A DNA stretch of 35,185 nucleotides. Origin: REEB95 sp963810055. GTDB lineage: Bacteria; Pseudomonadota; Alphaproteobacteria; ATCC43930; CGMCC-115725. A program made the position numbers and the translations under genes. The notes below the pieces were generated by a model. It saw nothing but the letters and a program-made list of their open reading frames with translations, ran no database searches and was not told where the DNA came from. Below, in pieces: positions 16,925-26,469 of the stretch; positions within the stretch are counted from its first letter, which is position 1; the number at the start of each line of letters is the position of its first letter. The stretch is from contig CAWEME010000019.1 in the NCBI GenBank assembly GCA_963810055.1, positions 1 to 35,185 on the forward strand, read 5' to 3'.

Positions 16925-16944
16925 CCAGGCCGATAACGGCCTGG
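16925..16944. other. Second hairpin in the gap before the cytochrome gene
   Basis: CCAGGCC (16925-16931) and GGCCTGG (16938-16944) pair perfectly around a 6-base loop. No T run follows, so it is not a standard terminator. It lies about 90 bp upstream of the multihaem cytochrome start and may be a leader structure. Confidence 0.35.
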
Positions 16945-17035
16945 ACCGATCCGCCGCCGAAACCACCGAACATTCAACCTTGAATTCCCCGCCCTGCCGT
17001 CCCACTATCGCCGGCATCTACCGGGGGGCTGACCC

Positions 17036-18752
17036 GTGCATGCTGGAAAATTCGCGCTGCGGTTAGTCGTCTTGACGATGATCCTCGCGGGGATGCAGGC
17101 CGCGGCTGCCCGTGCCGCCGATCTCGACAACGCTTCGTGCCTCGCTTGCCACGGTAACCCGGATTTCGCGGCGCCGGGCGCCAACGGACAGATGCGTTCG
17201 CTGGCCGTGCCGGCGGACCAGTTCGGCCACAGCGTCCACGGCAATCTTCAATGCGTCGCCTGCCATACGGAAATAACCGACGTGCCGCATCAGAACGCGC
17301 CGATGACGCCCGCCGCGTGGCGCCAGCAAATTCCCAAACTCTGCGGCAGCTGTCATGCCGACGCGCTGAACGCCTATCTCGAGCTCCGTTCACGGCAAGC
17401 AGGTGATGGAGGGGAATAATCCCAACGCCGCAATCTGCACGGATTGCCACACCGCGCACGCCGTCGCTAAGCCGCAACTGGCCGCGACCCGCCTCGCCAT
17501 CACCAAGGACTGCGGCGCTTGCCACGCCCAGGCCTTGAAGGGCTACAGGGAGACCTATCACGGCCAGATTTTCGGCTTGGGCTATGCCGATATCGCGACC
17601 TGCGCCGACTGCCACCGCGGCCACGCGATCCTGCCCGCGGGCGATCCGGCTTCGAGCGTGTCCCAGGCCAACATCCTGAGCACCTGCCGGACCTGCCATG
17701 CGGACGCGACGCCCGGATTCGCCACCTTCCAGGCGCATGCCACGACCGACGATTACGGCCGGTATCCCTATACCTGGCTCGCATCGAAGTTCGTGTTGCT
17801 GCTGATCGTCGTCACCTTCGGGACCTTCTGGACACATTCGGCGCTTTGGTTCTACCGCGAACTGCGCGACCGCCAGCAGCGCAAGATGAGATCGCACGTG
17901 CGGGCGGACGCCCTGCCGCCACGGGAAGGCCAATATTACCAGCGTTGGAGCGCCGCCTGGCGGTGGGCTCATCTTCTGTTCGCGGTCTCCGTGATCCTGC
18001 TGGTTTTGACCGGCATCCCGTTGCTCTATCCGAACACCGCCTGGGCGCCGGTGCTCGAAGCGGCCTTGGGCGGTCCGGCGGTCGCCGGTATGGTGCACCG
18101 GGTCTCCGCCGTCGTCATGATCGCGGTCTTCGCCGTGCACCTGGTCTATGTCGCCATCCACCTTGCGCGGAATTGGAAGAGCTTCAAATTGTTCGGGCCC
18201 TACTCACTGTTGCCGACCCTGCAGGACGGCAAGGACCTGATCGCCATGCTCAAATGGTTTTTCGGTTATGGCCCGCGGCCGGTCTTCGACCATTGGAACT
18301 ATCAGCAGAAGTTCGATTACTGGGCGCCGTTCTGGGGCATTACCATGCTCGTCGCGACCGGCGCCATGTTGTGGTTCACGGCGCTCACCGGCGCCTACCT
18401 GCCGGGATGGGCCATCAACGTCGCCACCGTCGTCCACGGCGACGAAGCCTTGCTCGCCGCCATCTACCTTTTCACCATCCACTACTTCGCCAATCACTGG
18501 CGGCCGGACAAGTTCCCGCTCGATATCGTCATCTTCACCGGATCGATGCCGCTCGAAGAGTTCAAGCGCGAATACGCCGTCGAATACGCCCGCTTGGTGG
18601 AAACCGGACAGCTCCAGGACAATTTGGTGGACGCGCCGTCGCGGCCGATGACGCTCGGCTCCAAAATCCTGGGCTTCAGCCTCGTGGCCATCGGGCTGGT
18701 GCTGCTGGTTTTGATGGCGATCGGGATCGGCGGAAATCTGATCGCCGGGTAA
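17036..18752 (+). CDS. Seven-haem cytochrome c fused to a cytochrome b domain, CbcL-like (one frameshift)
   Basis: After a signal peptide (to about residue 27), seven CXXCH haem sites follow: CLACH (35-39), CVACH (73-77), CGSCH (103-107), then CTDCH, CGACH, CADCH and CRTCH. A single membrane helix near WLASKFVLLLIVV leads to a four-helix b-type cytochrome like the FDH-gamma/HydC family, with candidate haem histidines in WRWAHLL, MVHRVSAVV, FAVHLVYVAIH and FTIHYFANHW. One extra C near 17383 splits the gene. The frame resumes at ESVHGKQVMEGNNP. Corrected length is 571 residues. The c-plus-b layout is that of Geobacter CbcL, a quinol-linked inner-membrane cytochrome, but with fewer haems. The start is GTG 17036. 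It probably passes electrons between quinones and periplasmic carriers in this formate locus. Confidence 0.82.
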
Positions 18753-18850
18753 ACGCCGTTCTCCGCGACCTCGGGATGCGATAGCCTCCCGTTGCCGGCA
18801 AGAAAGGCCGATTCGTTCTTTCCCGCATGAAACCAAGGATGGAGGTTCGA

Positions 18851-19144
18851 ATGAAAATGTTGCAAGTGGGTCTTGCCCTCGGCGTGATCTTTCTGCTGAC
18901 GGCCGGAGCGCGCGCGCAAGACGCCAGCCAGCTGGCCCAGGGCAAAGGCTGCATGGGCTGTCATGCCGTCGATCAGAAGAAAGTGGGCCCGAGCTTCAAG
19001 GACATCGCGGCGAAGTATAAGGGTCAGTCCGATGCGGCGGCGAAGCTGGCGGCCGAACTCAAGAACGGAACCGGCCACATGAAGATCAACGCGACCGACG
19101 CCGAGTTGCAGCAATTGATCGCTTACGTGCTGGGCACCCCATAA
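18851..19144 (+). CDS. Small periplasmic class I cytochrome c
   Basis: This 97-residue protein has a signal peptide (MKMLQVGLALGVIFLLTAGA, cleaved near ARA-QD), one haem site CMGCH, and a likely axial methionine in GHMKI, as in c551/c552-type cytochromes. It is a soluble one-electron carrier in the periplasm. ATG 18851 is chosen over 18827 because GGAGG at 18841-18845 precedes it. It lies 98 bp after the c/b fusion and is a natural electron acceptor for it. Confidence 0.9.
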   Translation: MKMLQVGLALGVIFLLTAGARAQDASQLAQGKGCMGCHAVDQKKVGPSFKDIAAKYKGQSDAAAKLAAELKNGTGHMKINATDAELQQLIAYVLGTP

Positions 19145-19173
19145 CGATTCCGTCTGGCGGACCAATCACCGGC

Positions 19174-20118
19174 ATGCGATCCGTATCGCCGCTGTCCCGG
19201 CGGGAGTTATGGGTCAACCTTTTTCTGTATCCGACCCACACCCTGACGACCGCCGCGGCGCCGGTCTTGGTCGGGATCGGGCTGGCGATCCACGATCGCG
19301 TCTTCGCGCTTCTGCCCGCTCTGGTCGGATTTCTCGCGAGCTGGCTCTTGCATATCGGCGGCGTCTTTACCGACAATTACGAACTGCTCGTCCGGCATCC
19401 GGACAACCGCGAACACCCCGAGCTGGTCGAAGCCATCAAAAAAGGCACGCTCTCGCTGCCCGTGCTCCGGGGCGCGATCGCGTTCTGCTATGGCGCGGCC
19501 TTGTTGACCGGGCCCTATCTTCTGCATGTCGGCGGCCCTCTGGTCGTGGTGTTCGGGATTCTCGGCGTCGTCTCGAGCTGGTCCTACGCGGCCGGTCCGC
19601 TCGCCTATGCCCGGCTCGGGCTCGCCGATCCGATCTTCTTCGTCATGTTCGGCATCGTCGCGGTGGTCGGAACCTATTACATCCAGGCGGCGCCGCTCTA
19701 TCTCTCCCCGTCGGATTGGCTGCTCGCCGCCCCGGCGTTCCCGCTGAACGCCTTCGTGCTCGGCTTGCCCGTGGGCGCGCTGGTCGTCAATGTCCTGCTG
19801 ATCGACGACATGCGCGATCACGTCCACGACCGGGCGAAGGGATGGCGCACCGGAACCGTGCGCTTCGGGCTGGCGTGGACCCGCTTCGAGATCGTCGCGC
19901 TGACGGTGTTCTCCTACCTGATCCCGTTCTGGTTCTGGCTCGGCCGGGGGTTCAGCCCTTGGGTCCTGCTGCCCTTGCTCACGCTGCCGCTGGCGATACG
20001 CGTCGCGCGCGTCATTTCCACGCGCGACCGGTTCGAGGATTTGTTTCCCATGACGCCGAAAGCCGCAACGTTGGCCGTCAGCTACGCCGCGCTGTTGGCG
20101 ATCGGGATCGCCCTTTGA
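19174..20118 (+). CDS. UbiA-family prenyltransferase, MenA-like
   Basis: This 314-residue membrane protein has about eight to nine hydrophobic segments. The N-terminal NLFLYPTHTLTTAAAPVLVG resembles the MenA opening. The second acidic motif is well kept at residues 211-220 (DDMRDHVHDR) followed by AKGWRTGTVRFG. The first motif is altered: TDNYE at 66-70 stands where MenA has NDxxD, with a further Asp at 77. Family members attach a polyprenyl chain to an aromatic ring (menaquinone, ubiquinone, haem O). It is adjacent to and co-directional with the cytochrome genes, which suggests a quinone- or haem-related role. The substrate is not determined. No strong ribosome site precedes ATG 19174, so the start is less certain. 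Confidence 0.8.
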   Translation: MRSVSPLSRRELWVNLFLYPTHTLTTAAAPVLVGIGLAIHDRVFALLPALVGFLASWLLHIGGVFTDNYELLVRHPDNREHPELVEAIKKGTLSLPVLRGAIAFCYGAALLTGPYLLHVGGPLVVVFGILGVVSSWSYAAGPLAYARLGLADPIFFVMFGIVAVVGTYYIQAAPLYLSPSDWLLAAPAFPLNAFVLGLPVGALVVNVLLIDDMRDHVHDRAKGWRTGTVRFGLAWTRFEIVALTVFSYLIPFWFWLGRGFSPWVLLPLLTLPLAIRVARVISTRDRFEDLFPMTPKAATLAVSYAALLAIGIAL

Positions 20119-20145
20119 CCGCCTTTTAGAGGATTGCGGCCGCGC

Positions 20146-21165
20146 CTAATCCCCGGTTGCCGGCCGTTGCCGCGCCGAGGGGGCGGGCGATGTCCGGGAA
20201 CGCTCCTCCTCGAGCCACAGGCTGTGGTGCTCCTTGGCCCAATTGGCGTCGACGGTGCCCTCGCCCATGGATTCGAACGCGCCTTCCATGCCGACCGTGC
20301 CGAGGTAGATGTGCGCGAGCATGGCGGCGATGAAGCACACCGCGAAGATGCTGTGAACCACCTCGGCCCATTGCATGTTGTGAACGTTCGTGCCGTAGAA
20401 CGGGAAGATCAGCAGATAGCCGCTCACCGCGATCGCGCCGCCGGCCAGACAGATGCCCCAGAACAGCATCTTCTCGCCGGCGTTGAATTTGCCAGCCGGC
20501 GGATGGTCGCCTTTCTTGCCGAACATGCCGCCGCCGCGCTTCAGCCATTCGATGTCGACCTTCTTGGCAGGAAGGTTCTGGACCGCCCACATGAAGAACA
20601 TCAGGACGAGGCCGAGCGTGAACGGGAAGCTCAGGAAGTTGTGGGCGTATTTCGCCCATTCCGACAAGGTGGTATAGGCCTCGGGACTCATCAGCGGCAG
20701 CAGCAGCACCCGGCCGAAGGTGATGTTGAGCCCCGACAGCCCGAGGATGACGAAACAGGTGGCCATCATCCAATGCACGGCCCGCTCATAGGCGGTGAAG
20801 CGCAGGATCTTGCGTCCCGAGCGTCCGCCTTCGATGCGCATCTTGCCGTGCGTCACATAGTAGACGACGAGCAGCGCCAGAACGCCGAGGATCACGACGG
20901 CGGCGATCCAGCGCAGCGTCACCTCATGGTAGGTGCGCCACGCTTGTCCCGCCGGCTGCTCGAGCGTGTAGGATTTGACATCGGGGATGGTCCCGAGGCC
21001 CCGAATGGTATGCAGCTGTTGGAGCAGCTGCTCCTCGCTGACCGCGCTTGCGTTCGGATCGACCGAGCTCGGCTGCTGCGCCGCCGCCGGCTGCCACGAC
21101 ACGGCGGCCGCGATCAGCATCAAGGCGCCAACGACGTTACGAAGTCTGGCAAGAAGCGTCGTCAT
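20146..21165 (-). CDS. fdhC: Formate dehydrogenase gamma subunit, cytochrome b556
   Basis: This 339-residue membrane subunit anchors FDH and passes electrons to quinone through b haems. It has a signal-like N-terminus (to about AAAQ), a periplasmic stretch, a helix at WIAAVVILGVLALLVVYYV, and then the four-helix cytochrome b region with the typical FTAYERAVHWMMATCFVILG and IFAVCFIAAMLAHIYLGT histidine segments. The C-terminal GMEGAFESMGEGTVDANWAKEHH is typical of FdoI/Fdh3C-type subunits. ATG 21165 follows GGGAGGAATT and is preferred over ATG 21180. The start is 39 bp after fdhB, and the stop converges on the UbiA-family gene 27 bp away. Confidence 0.93.
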   Translation of the reverse strand: MTTLLARLRNVVGALMLIAAAVSWQPAAAQQPSSVDPNASAVSEEQLLQQLHTIRGLGTIPDVKSYTLEQPAGQAWRTYHEVTLRWIAAVVILGVLALLVVYYVTHGKMRIEGGRSGRKILRFTAYERAVHWMMATCFVILGLSGLNITFGRVLLLPLMSPEAYTTLSEWAKYAHNFLSFPFTLGLVLMFFMWAVQNLPAKKVDIEWLKRGGGMFGKKGDHPPAGKFNAGEKMLFWGICLAGGAIAVSGYLLIFPFYGTNVHNMQWAEVVHSIFAVCFIAAMLAHIYLGTVGMEGAFESMGEGTVDANWAKEHHSLWLEEERSRTSPAPSARQRPATGD

Positions 21166-21204
21166 GGCAATTCCTCCCAATTCCGGCTCGTTATCGACTT
21201 TTCG

Positions 21205-21801
21205 TCACGACGTGATGGTCTCGCGGTACGCGGTCTTCCAGCCCCAGGCGCCGGAGCCGTAACCGCGCTTCACCACCCGTTCCTTGTAGATCTGGGCGAT
21301 GACGTCGCCGTCGCCGGCGAGCAAGGCCTTGGTCGAGCACATTTCCGCGCAGAGCGGCAGCTTGCCTTCGGCCAGGCGGTCGGCGCCGTATTTCTCGTAC
21401 TGGGCCGGGGTGTTGTTCGGCTCCGGACCGCCGGCGCAGAACGTGCATTTGTCCATCTTGCCGCGCGTGCCGAAATTGCCGACCCGCGGATATTGCGGCG
21501 CGCCGAACGGGCAGGCGTAGAAACAATAGCCGCAGCCGATGCAGATGTCCTTCGAATGCAGCACGACCGCGTCGGCGGTGGTGTAGAAGGCGTTGACCGG
21601 ACACACCGCCTGGCACGGCGCGTCGGTGCAATGCATGCAGGCCATCGACACCGAGCGTTCGCCCGGCTTGCCGTCGTTGAGGGTGACGACGCGCCGGCGG
21701 TTGATGCCCCACGGCACCTCGTTCTCATTCTTGCAGGCGGTGGTGCAGGCGTTGCAATCGATGCAGCGGTCGGCGTCGCAGAGGAATTTCATTCGAGCCA
21801 T
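21205..21801 (-). CDS. fdhB: Formate dehydrogenase beta subunit, iron-sulfur
   Basis: This 198-residue ferredoxin-like subunit conducts electrons from the catalytic to the membrane subunit. Cysteine motifs for four [4Fe-4S] clusters are visible: CIDCNACTTAC, CMHCTDAPCQAVCP, CIGCGYCFYACP and the CTFC...CAEMC pair. The short form without a long C-terminal helix is of the FDH3 beta type. The start is ATG 21801 behind GGGGAGGGGA. The gene lies 15 bp after the alpha subunit and 39 bp before gamma, in one operon. The frame is intact. Confidence 0.95.
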   Translation of the reverse strand: MARMKFLCDADRCIDCNACTTACKNENEVPWGINRRRVVTLNDGKPGERSVSMACMHCTDAPCQAVCPVNAFYTTADAVVLHSKDICIGCGYCFYACPFGAPQYPRVGNFGTRGKMDKCTFCAGGPEPNNTPAQYEKYGADRLAEGKLPLCAEMCSTKALLAGDGDVIAQIYKERVVKRGYGSGAWGWKTAYRETITS

Positions 21802-21816
21802 GGCGTTCCCCTCCCC

Positions 21817-24730
21817 TTATGCCGCTGTGATCTGACAGAGGGTGGCTTTGGGTTCTTGCATCCCGGTTGCCGGATCGTAGCCGTAGGTGGTGATCGAGTT
21901 GGCGCTTTCGCCGAGCACGATGGGATCGGCGCCTTGCGGATATCTCGAGCGCAAACTCTCGCCGCCGAACCAGCCGCCGAAATGGAACGGCATCCAGGCG
22001 ACGCCCTTGCCGACGCGTTCGGTGACCAGCGCCTTCATCTTGGCCTTGGAGCCGTTCTCGGCGCCCGTCACCCAGACCCAGCCGCCGCTCTTGATGCCGC
22101 GGTCGCTGGCATCCGCCGGACTGATCTCGATGAACATGTCCTGCCGCAGCTCGGCGAGCCACTTGTTGGAGCGGGTCTCTTCGCCGCCGCCCTCGTATTC
22201 GACCAGCCGGCCCGAGCTCAGGATCAGCGGGAATTGCTTGGCGATGCCCTTGTCCACCGCCCCTTTCTGCACGGTGAAGCCGATATTGGGCAGCCGGAAC
22301 TGCTTGGCGTCGGGCAGGGTCGGGTATTTTGCGACCAGGTCGGCCCGCGCGGTGTAGATCGGCTCGCGATGCTGCGGGATCGGATCGGGCAGGCCGAAGG
22401 CGTTCATGCGCGCCTTGGCGTTGCCGTAAGGCACGCAGCCGTGCTTCAGCGCGACGCGCTGGATGCCGCCGGACAGATCCAGCGACCACGACACCCCGTC
22501 GATCTTGTCGGGCGTGCCCGCGACCTTTTCGATGACCGCCATCTCGTCGCGGGTGAGGTCCTTCTCCCAGCCGAGCTTCTTCAGCACGGCCATGGTGAAT
22601 TCGGGATAGCCGTCCTTGATCTCGGAGCCGAGCGAGTAGGAGCCTTCGGCCAGCAAATTCACGCCGTCCTTCTCGACGCCGAAACGGGCGCGGAAGGTGC
22701 CGCCGCCGTCCATGACGTTGAGATGCGTGTTGTAGAGCAGCGGCGTGCCGGGATGCTTGACCGCCGGCGAGCCCCAGCACGGCCACGGCAGGCCGTAATA
22801 ATCGCCTTTGGCCGGGCCGCTCGTGGCGCGCATGGTCACCAGGTCGAAATCCTTCTGGTTTGCCATGTGGGTCTTGAGGCGTTCGGGCGACTGGCCGCAA
22901 TAGCCGGTCGACCAGCTGGCGCGGTTCATCTCGCGCAGCACGTCCTCGGGAACCGGGTTGCCGTCGGCGACCTTGATGTTCTTGAACATCTTGTCGGCGA
23001 AGCCGAGCTTCTTGGTCAGCAGGTACATGATCTCGAGGTCGTTTTTCGACTCGAAGATCGGCTTGACGACCTGCTCGCCCCATTGCAGCGAGCGGTTCGA
23101 CGCCACGCGCGAGCCCGACGCCTCGAACTGGGTGCAGGCCGGCAGCAGATAGGTGCCGTCCTTGCGCCCGGCGTCCACCGCCAGCGACGCCCAGGTCGTC
23201 GGATGCGGATCGACCACCACCAGCAGATCGAGCTTCACCAGCCCCTTCCTCGATTCCGGAATGCGCGTGATGCTGTTGCTGGCGTGGCCTTGCACGAACA
23301 TCGCCCGCACATTGTCCTTCTGGCCGACCTGGTCTTTCGGCAGCAGCACCGCGTCGAACCAGCGGGTCAGCGGGATGCCGGGGCCTTCCATGGTTGCCTT
23401 GGAGTCGAACTGCGCCAGCAGGTCGTCGTAATCGATCTCCCAGACGCGGCTGTAATGCCGCCACGCGCCTTCGACCAGGCCGTAATAGAACGGCAGGGTC
23501 ACGATATCGAGCCCGACGTCGGTCGCGCCCTGCACGTTGTCATGGCCGCGGAAGATGTTGGCGCCGGTGCCGGGATCGCCGACGTTGCCGGTGAGCAGCA
23601 GCGCGATGCAGCTCGCCCGCACATTGGCGGTGCCGACGGTGTGCTGCGTCTGCCCCATGCACCAGATCAGGGTCGCCGGCTTCTGCGTCGCGAACATCTG
23701 CGCGACGCGCTTCAACTGCTCGCCGGGAACGCCGGAGACGCGCTCGACCTCGTCGGGCGTCCACTTCTGCGATCTCCTTGCGCACGTCGTCGTAGCCGTA
23801 GACGCGCTGCGCGATGAACTCCTTGTCCTCCCAGCCGTTCTGGACGATGTGCCACATCATGCCGTAGAGCACCGGAATGTCGGTGCCCGGCCGCAGCCGC
23901 ACGTATTCGGTGGCGTGCGCGGCCGTGCGCGTCATGCGCGGATCGACGACGATGACGTTCGCCTTGTTGAGCTCGGCGCCTTCCAGCAGGTGCTGCAACG
24001 ACACCGGATGGGCTTCGGCCGGATTGCCGCCCCAGATGATCTGGGTTTTCGCGTTCCGGATGTCGTTGAAGCTGTTGGTCATCGCGCCATAGCCCCAGGT
24101 ATTGGCGACCCCGGTGACCGTGGTCGAATGGCAGATGCGCGCCTGGTGATCGGTGTTGTTGGTGCCCCACAAGGCGCCCATCTTGCGAAACATGTAGGCG
24201 CCTTCGTTGGTCATCTTCGCCGAACCCAGCCAGTAGACGGAATCCGGCCCCGATTGCTTGCGGATGTCCATCAGCTTGTCGCCGATCTCGTTGACCGCCT
24301 GGTCCCAGCTGATTCGGGTCCACTGGCCGCCGACCAGCTTCATCGGATATTTGAGCCGCCGTTCGCCGGAGACCAGCTCGCGCACCGCGGCGCCCTTGGC
24401 GCAATGCGAACCGCGATTGATCGGGCTGTCCCAGCTCGGCTCCTGGCCGATCCACACGCCGTTGGCGACCTCGGCGGTCACCGTGCAGCCGACCGCGCAA
24501 TGGGTGCAGATGCTCTTGCGCATCACCACCGCCGCGCCGGTGGCGGGCGGCGGGCCCGCTTCGGCCTTGCGCATGGTGGCGAGCGGCAAGGCGCCCAGCG
24601 CCGCGAGCCCGCCGGCGGCGAGGCCCGAGTTGCGCAGGAAGGCGCGGCGGCCGAGGCCGCGATCCGATTGGCTGGCGAAAGCGGCGAGATTGCCGCGCTG
24701 CGCCTGACGTTCCGTTCGCTTGATCAGCAC
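21817..24730 (-). CDS. fdhA: Formate dehydrogenase alpha subunit, Mo/W-bis-MGD, TAT-exported (one frameshift)
   Basis: The catalytic subunit oxidises formate to CO2 in the periplasm. A twin-arginine signal lies at residues 28-50 (GRRAFLRN). Cys75, Cys78, Cys82 and Cys110 bind the proximal [4Fe-4S] cluster. Cys200-His201 (ARICHSTTV) occupies the selenocysteine-His position, so this is a cysteine enzyme. The molybdopterin domains follow, with GQTQHTVGTANVRA and a C-terminal WVWVTGAENGSKAK region. One extra G near 23770 breaks the frame within the KWTPDEVERVSGVPG-type segment. The protein continues in the next frame to 21817. Corrected length is 970 residues, normal for the family. The start is GTG 24730 behind GGGAGG. 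The neighbouring Wtp transporter makes tungsten use plausible but unproven. Confidence 0.94.
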
Positions 24731-24741
24731 GGGTGCCTCCC

Positions 24742-24942
24742 TCAGCTCGGATAACGGTTGACGCGGTAATAGGTCTTGACCTCGTCGGATTCCCGGTACT
24801 GAGCCTTGCGTTTATCGTCGTTGCTCACGCTGTCCGCCACCGCCTCGGAGGCGAGCGGAGCCGCCACGGTGGCCGCGGCGCCGGCGCCGAGCGCGCCGAG
24901 GAATTGACGACGTCCCAAGCCTGTCTTGCATTCCGCCTTCAT
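24742..24942 (-). CDS. Formate dehydrogenase-region TAT-signal protein
   Basis: This 66-residue protein has a twin-arginine motif (GLGRRQFLGALGAG), an Ala-rich export segment and a short charged tail with RESDEVKTYYRVNRYP. Such peptides are catalogued as formate dehydrogenase region TAT targets and occur directly upstream of FDH alpha genes. They may help alpha-subunit export or stability, but the role is unknown. The stop is 11 bp before the alpha-subunit start. Confidence 0.88.
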   Translation of the reverse strand: MKAECKTGLGRRQFLGALGAGAAATVAAPLASEAVADSVSNDDKRKAQYRESDEVKTYYRVNRYPS

Positions 24943-24973
24943 GGCACCGTTCTCCCTTGCCTGGCGCGCCCGC

Positions 24974-25744
24974 TCACCCGGGCAGCGCGAATGCTTCCGT
25001 TTCGATCTCGATGAACAGACGCCCGATCGTCCCGACCGGACGATAGAAATCGGCGGCCTTGGCTTCCGCCAGATCGGCGAAGAAGCGCCCGATCCACGGC
25101 GCGAGATGCTTGTCGAAGATCTGCCGCTGCGCCTCTTCCGGCGCCGGAAACTCGCCGCCGGCGAGGCCGGCTATGATCTCGCACAGAATCGCGGCATGGT
25201 CCTCGGGCTCGTATTGCCGCTCGGCGCGTTCGATGCCGAGCCCGGCCAGATCCTCGCGCAAGCGCGCCAGCGGGCGCTCGTTGAGGAAGCCGGTCAGATA
25301 ATAGGAGCCGTAGGGCAGCAGCTCGCCGCGCCCGATGCCGATGAACAGCTCGAAGAATTCGCGCCCCACCTTCTCGGGGTCGGCGGCTTCGGCGGCCTGG
25401 GCGAGCGCGACATGCGCCAGGCCGAGCGGCGTGGCGTCGCCGCGCAGCTTGGCGATGCGCTTGAGCAGCGCCGCATTGGGCGCGCGCCTCAGCAATGCCG
25501 CGAGCAGCGCGTATTCCTGCGCGCGCGCGGCGTCGACATCGTCAACCGCGCCGCGCGTCTCGCCGTAAAGGTCCGGCCGCAATTTTGCGCGCGCGACCCC
25601 GGTCGCCGCTTCCACCGACAGCACGCGTTCGGCGGGAACCTGCGACCAGTTGGAAACCGAAGGCTGGGAAATGCCGATCCGGCGCGCAAGCTCGGTGACG
25701 CCGCCGGCGGCGCGGATCGCCTCTTGAAGTCCCTGCTCGCTCAT
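24974..25744 (-). CDS. HTH domain fused to a TorD-family chaperone
   Basis: Residues 1 to ~50 form a Cro/CI- or YdaS-like helix-turn-helix (GLQEAIRAAGGVTELARRIGISQPSVSNW). Residues ~85-245 are a helical TorD/DmsD-type chaperone with family-like blocks ELFIGIGRGELLPYGSYYLTGFLNERPL and EPEDHAAILCEIIAGL. TorD proteins bind the TAT signal of molybdoenzymes and help cofactor insertion before export. Here the client is almost certainly the alpha subunit encoded just downstream. The fused HTH suggests a link between maturation state and transcription. A clear ribosome site is lacking at ATG 25744. Gaps to the TAT peptide gene are short (31 bp), so it is co-transcribed. Confidence 0.86.
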   Translation of the reverse strand: MSEQGLQEAIRAAGGVTELARRIGISQPSVSNWSQVPAERVLSVEAATGVARAKLRPDLYGETRGAVDDVDAARAQEYALLAALLRRAPNAALLKRIAKLRGDATPLGLAHVALAQAAEAADPEKVGREFFELFIGIGRGELLPYGSYYLTGFLNERPLARLREDLAGLGIERAERQYEPEDHAAILCEIIAGLAGGEFPAPEEAQRQIFDKHLAPWIGRFFADLAEAKAADFYRPVGTIGRLFIEIETEAFALPG

Positions 25745-25941
25745 TGCCGGTCGATCATGGAAAGCTCAAGCCCCTGTTCGGACCGCAAGAGAAGGCTAAT
25801 GCCGCATCGATTGCAGGGTCAATAGTTTCAAGCTATGGCGGCGGAAATTACTGAGGAAGCGCGCCGCCGTGACCGCGCCGCGGCGAGGGTGGGCGGGGTT
25901 CGCGCTCGCCCAATTCATGCTGCGCTGCGGTATCGGTTTTT

Positions 25942-26469
25942 TTATCCACAGGTGTCTGATCGCGCGGAGTGTTTGCGGCAATCTGGTCCGGCCGCTTCGG
26001 CTCCGGGGCGGGATTTGACGAGGCGGCGGTGGGAGCAGCGGCGGTGGGCGCCGGAGTTCTCGGTTGGCGGTTCGCCCGTCACCTGCGCCAGCAGCCTGCG
26101 AACCTCGTCCACGCTGATCGGACCGAAGCCGGGCACGCCGCCCACGGCGTTGAAGTCCCATGAATTCTCGGACAGGCCGATGAAGTCGCGGATCGCGGGA
26201 TCGGCCGACCAGGCGCGGCGCAGCGCCGCCCGCGTCAAGGCAGCGGGCACGCCGGGGGCGAGAAAGGCGCTGATGTCGGAGCCTACGCCGATCGAATCGA
26301 TCGGCGGCAGGCTCGCGGGATCGAACAGCGCTTCCTCCGGCGGCGTGGCGGCGGAAGAGCCCTTGGCTGCAACGGCGTCCGCCGCTTCTTCGGATTTCGC
26401 GCCGTCCGGCTTCGCCGCGCCGCGTTTGCGGCGGGCCCAACGCGTGAGAAAGCCGTCGTCACCGCTCAT
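25942..26469 (-). CDS. DUF3306 protein of the FDH cluster (tail probably frameshifted)
   Basis: The protein opens MSGDDGFLTRWARRKRGAAK, the DUF3306 signature, followed by an acidic Ala-rich linker and the conserved core DPASLPPIDSIGVGSDISAFLAPGVP. It is found only beside FDH genes and its function is unknown. It probably acts in maturation. ATG 26469 lies inside the DUF3305 gene (11-bp overlap) and is preferred over 26571. After GEPPTE the current frame becomes Arg/Ser-rich and stops at 25942. Removing one A near 26057 gives an Ala/Pro-rich tail to a stop at 25848, which is typical for the family, so the true end is probably 25848 (206 residues). Confidence 0.82.
   Translation of the reverse strand: MSGDDGFLTRWARRKRGAAKPDGAKSEEAADAVAAKGSSAATPPEEALFDPASLPPIDSIGVGSDISAFLAPGVPAALTRAALRRAWSADPAIRDFIGLSENSWDFNAVGGVPGFGPISVDEVRRLLAQVTGEPPTENSGAHRRCSHRRLVKSRPGAEAAGPDCRKHSARSDTCG

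Noticed and set aside
17380..17400. Programmed frameshift in the cytochrome fusion
   Set aside because: No slippery heptamer or downstream pseudoknot is evident, and similar single-base lesions occur in many unrelated genes of the window.
20134..23817. A 1,227-codon open frame on + opposite the FDH gamma, beta and alpha genes
   Set aside because: It is antisense to three clearly conserved subunits, is rich in Arg, Ala and His as expected for mirror frames in GC-rich DNA, and shows no recognisable domain.
24127..24135. Selenocysteine codon in FDH alpha
   Set aside because: The codon at the active-site position encodes cysteine in the ARICHST context, with no TGA.
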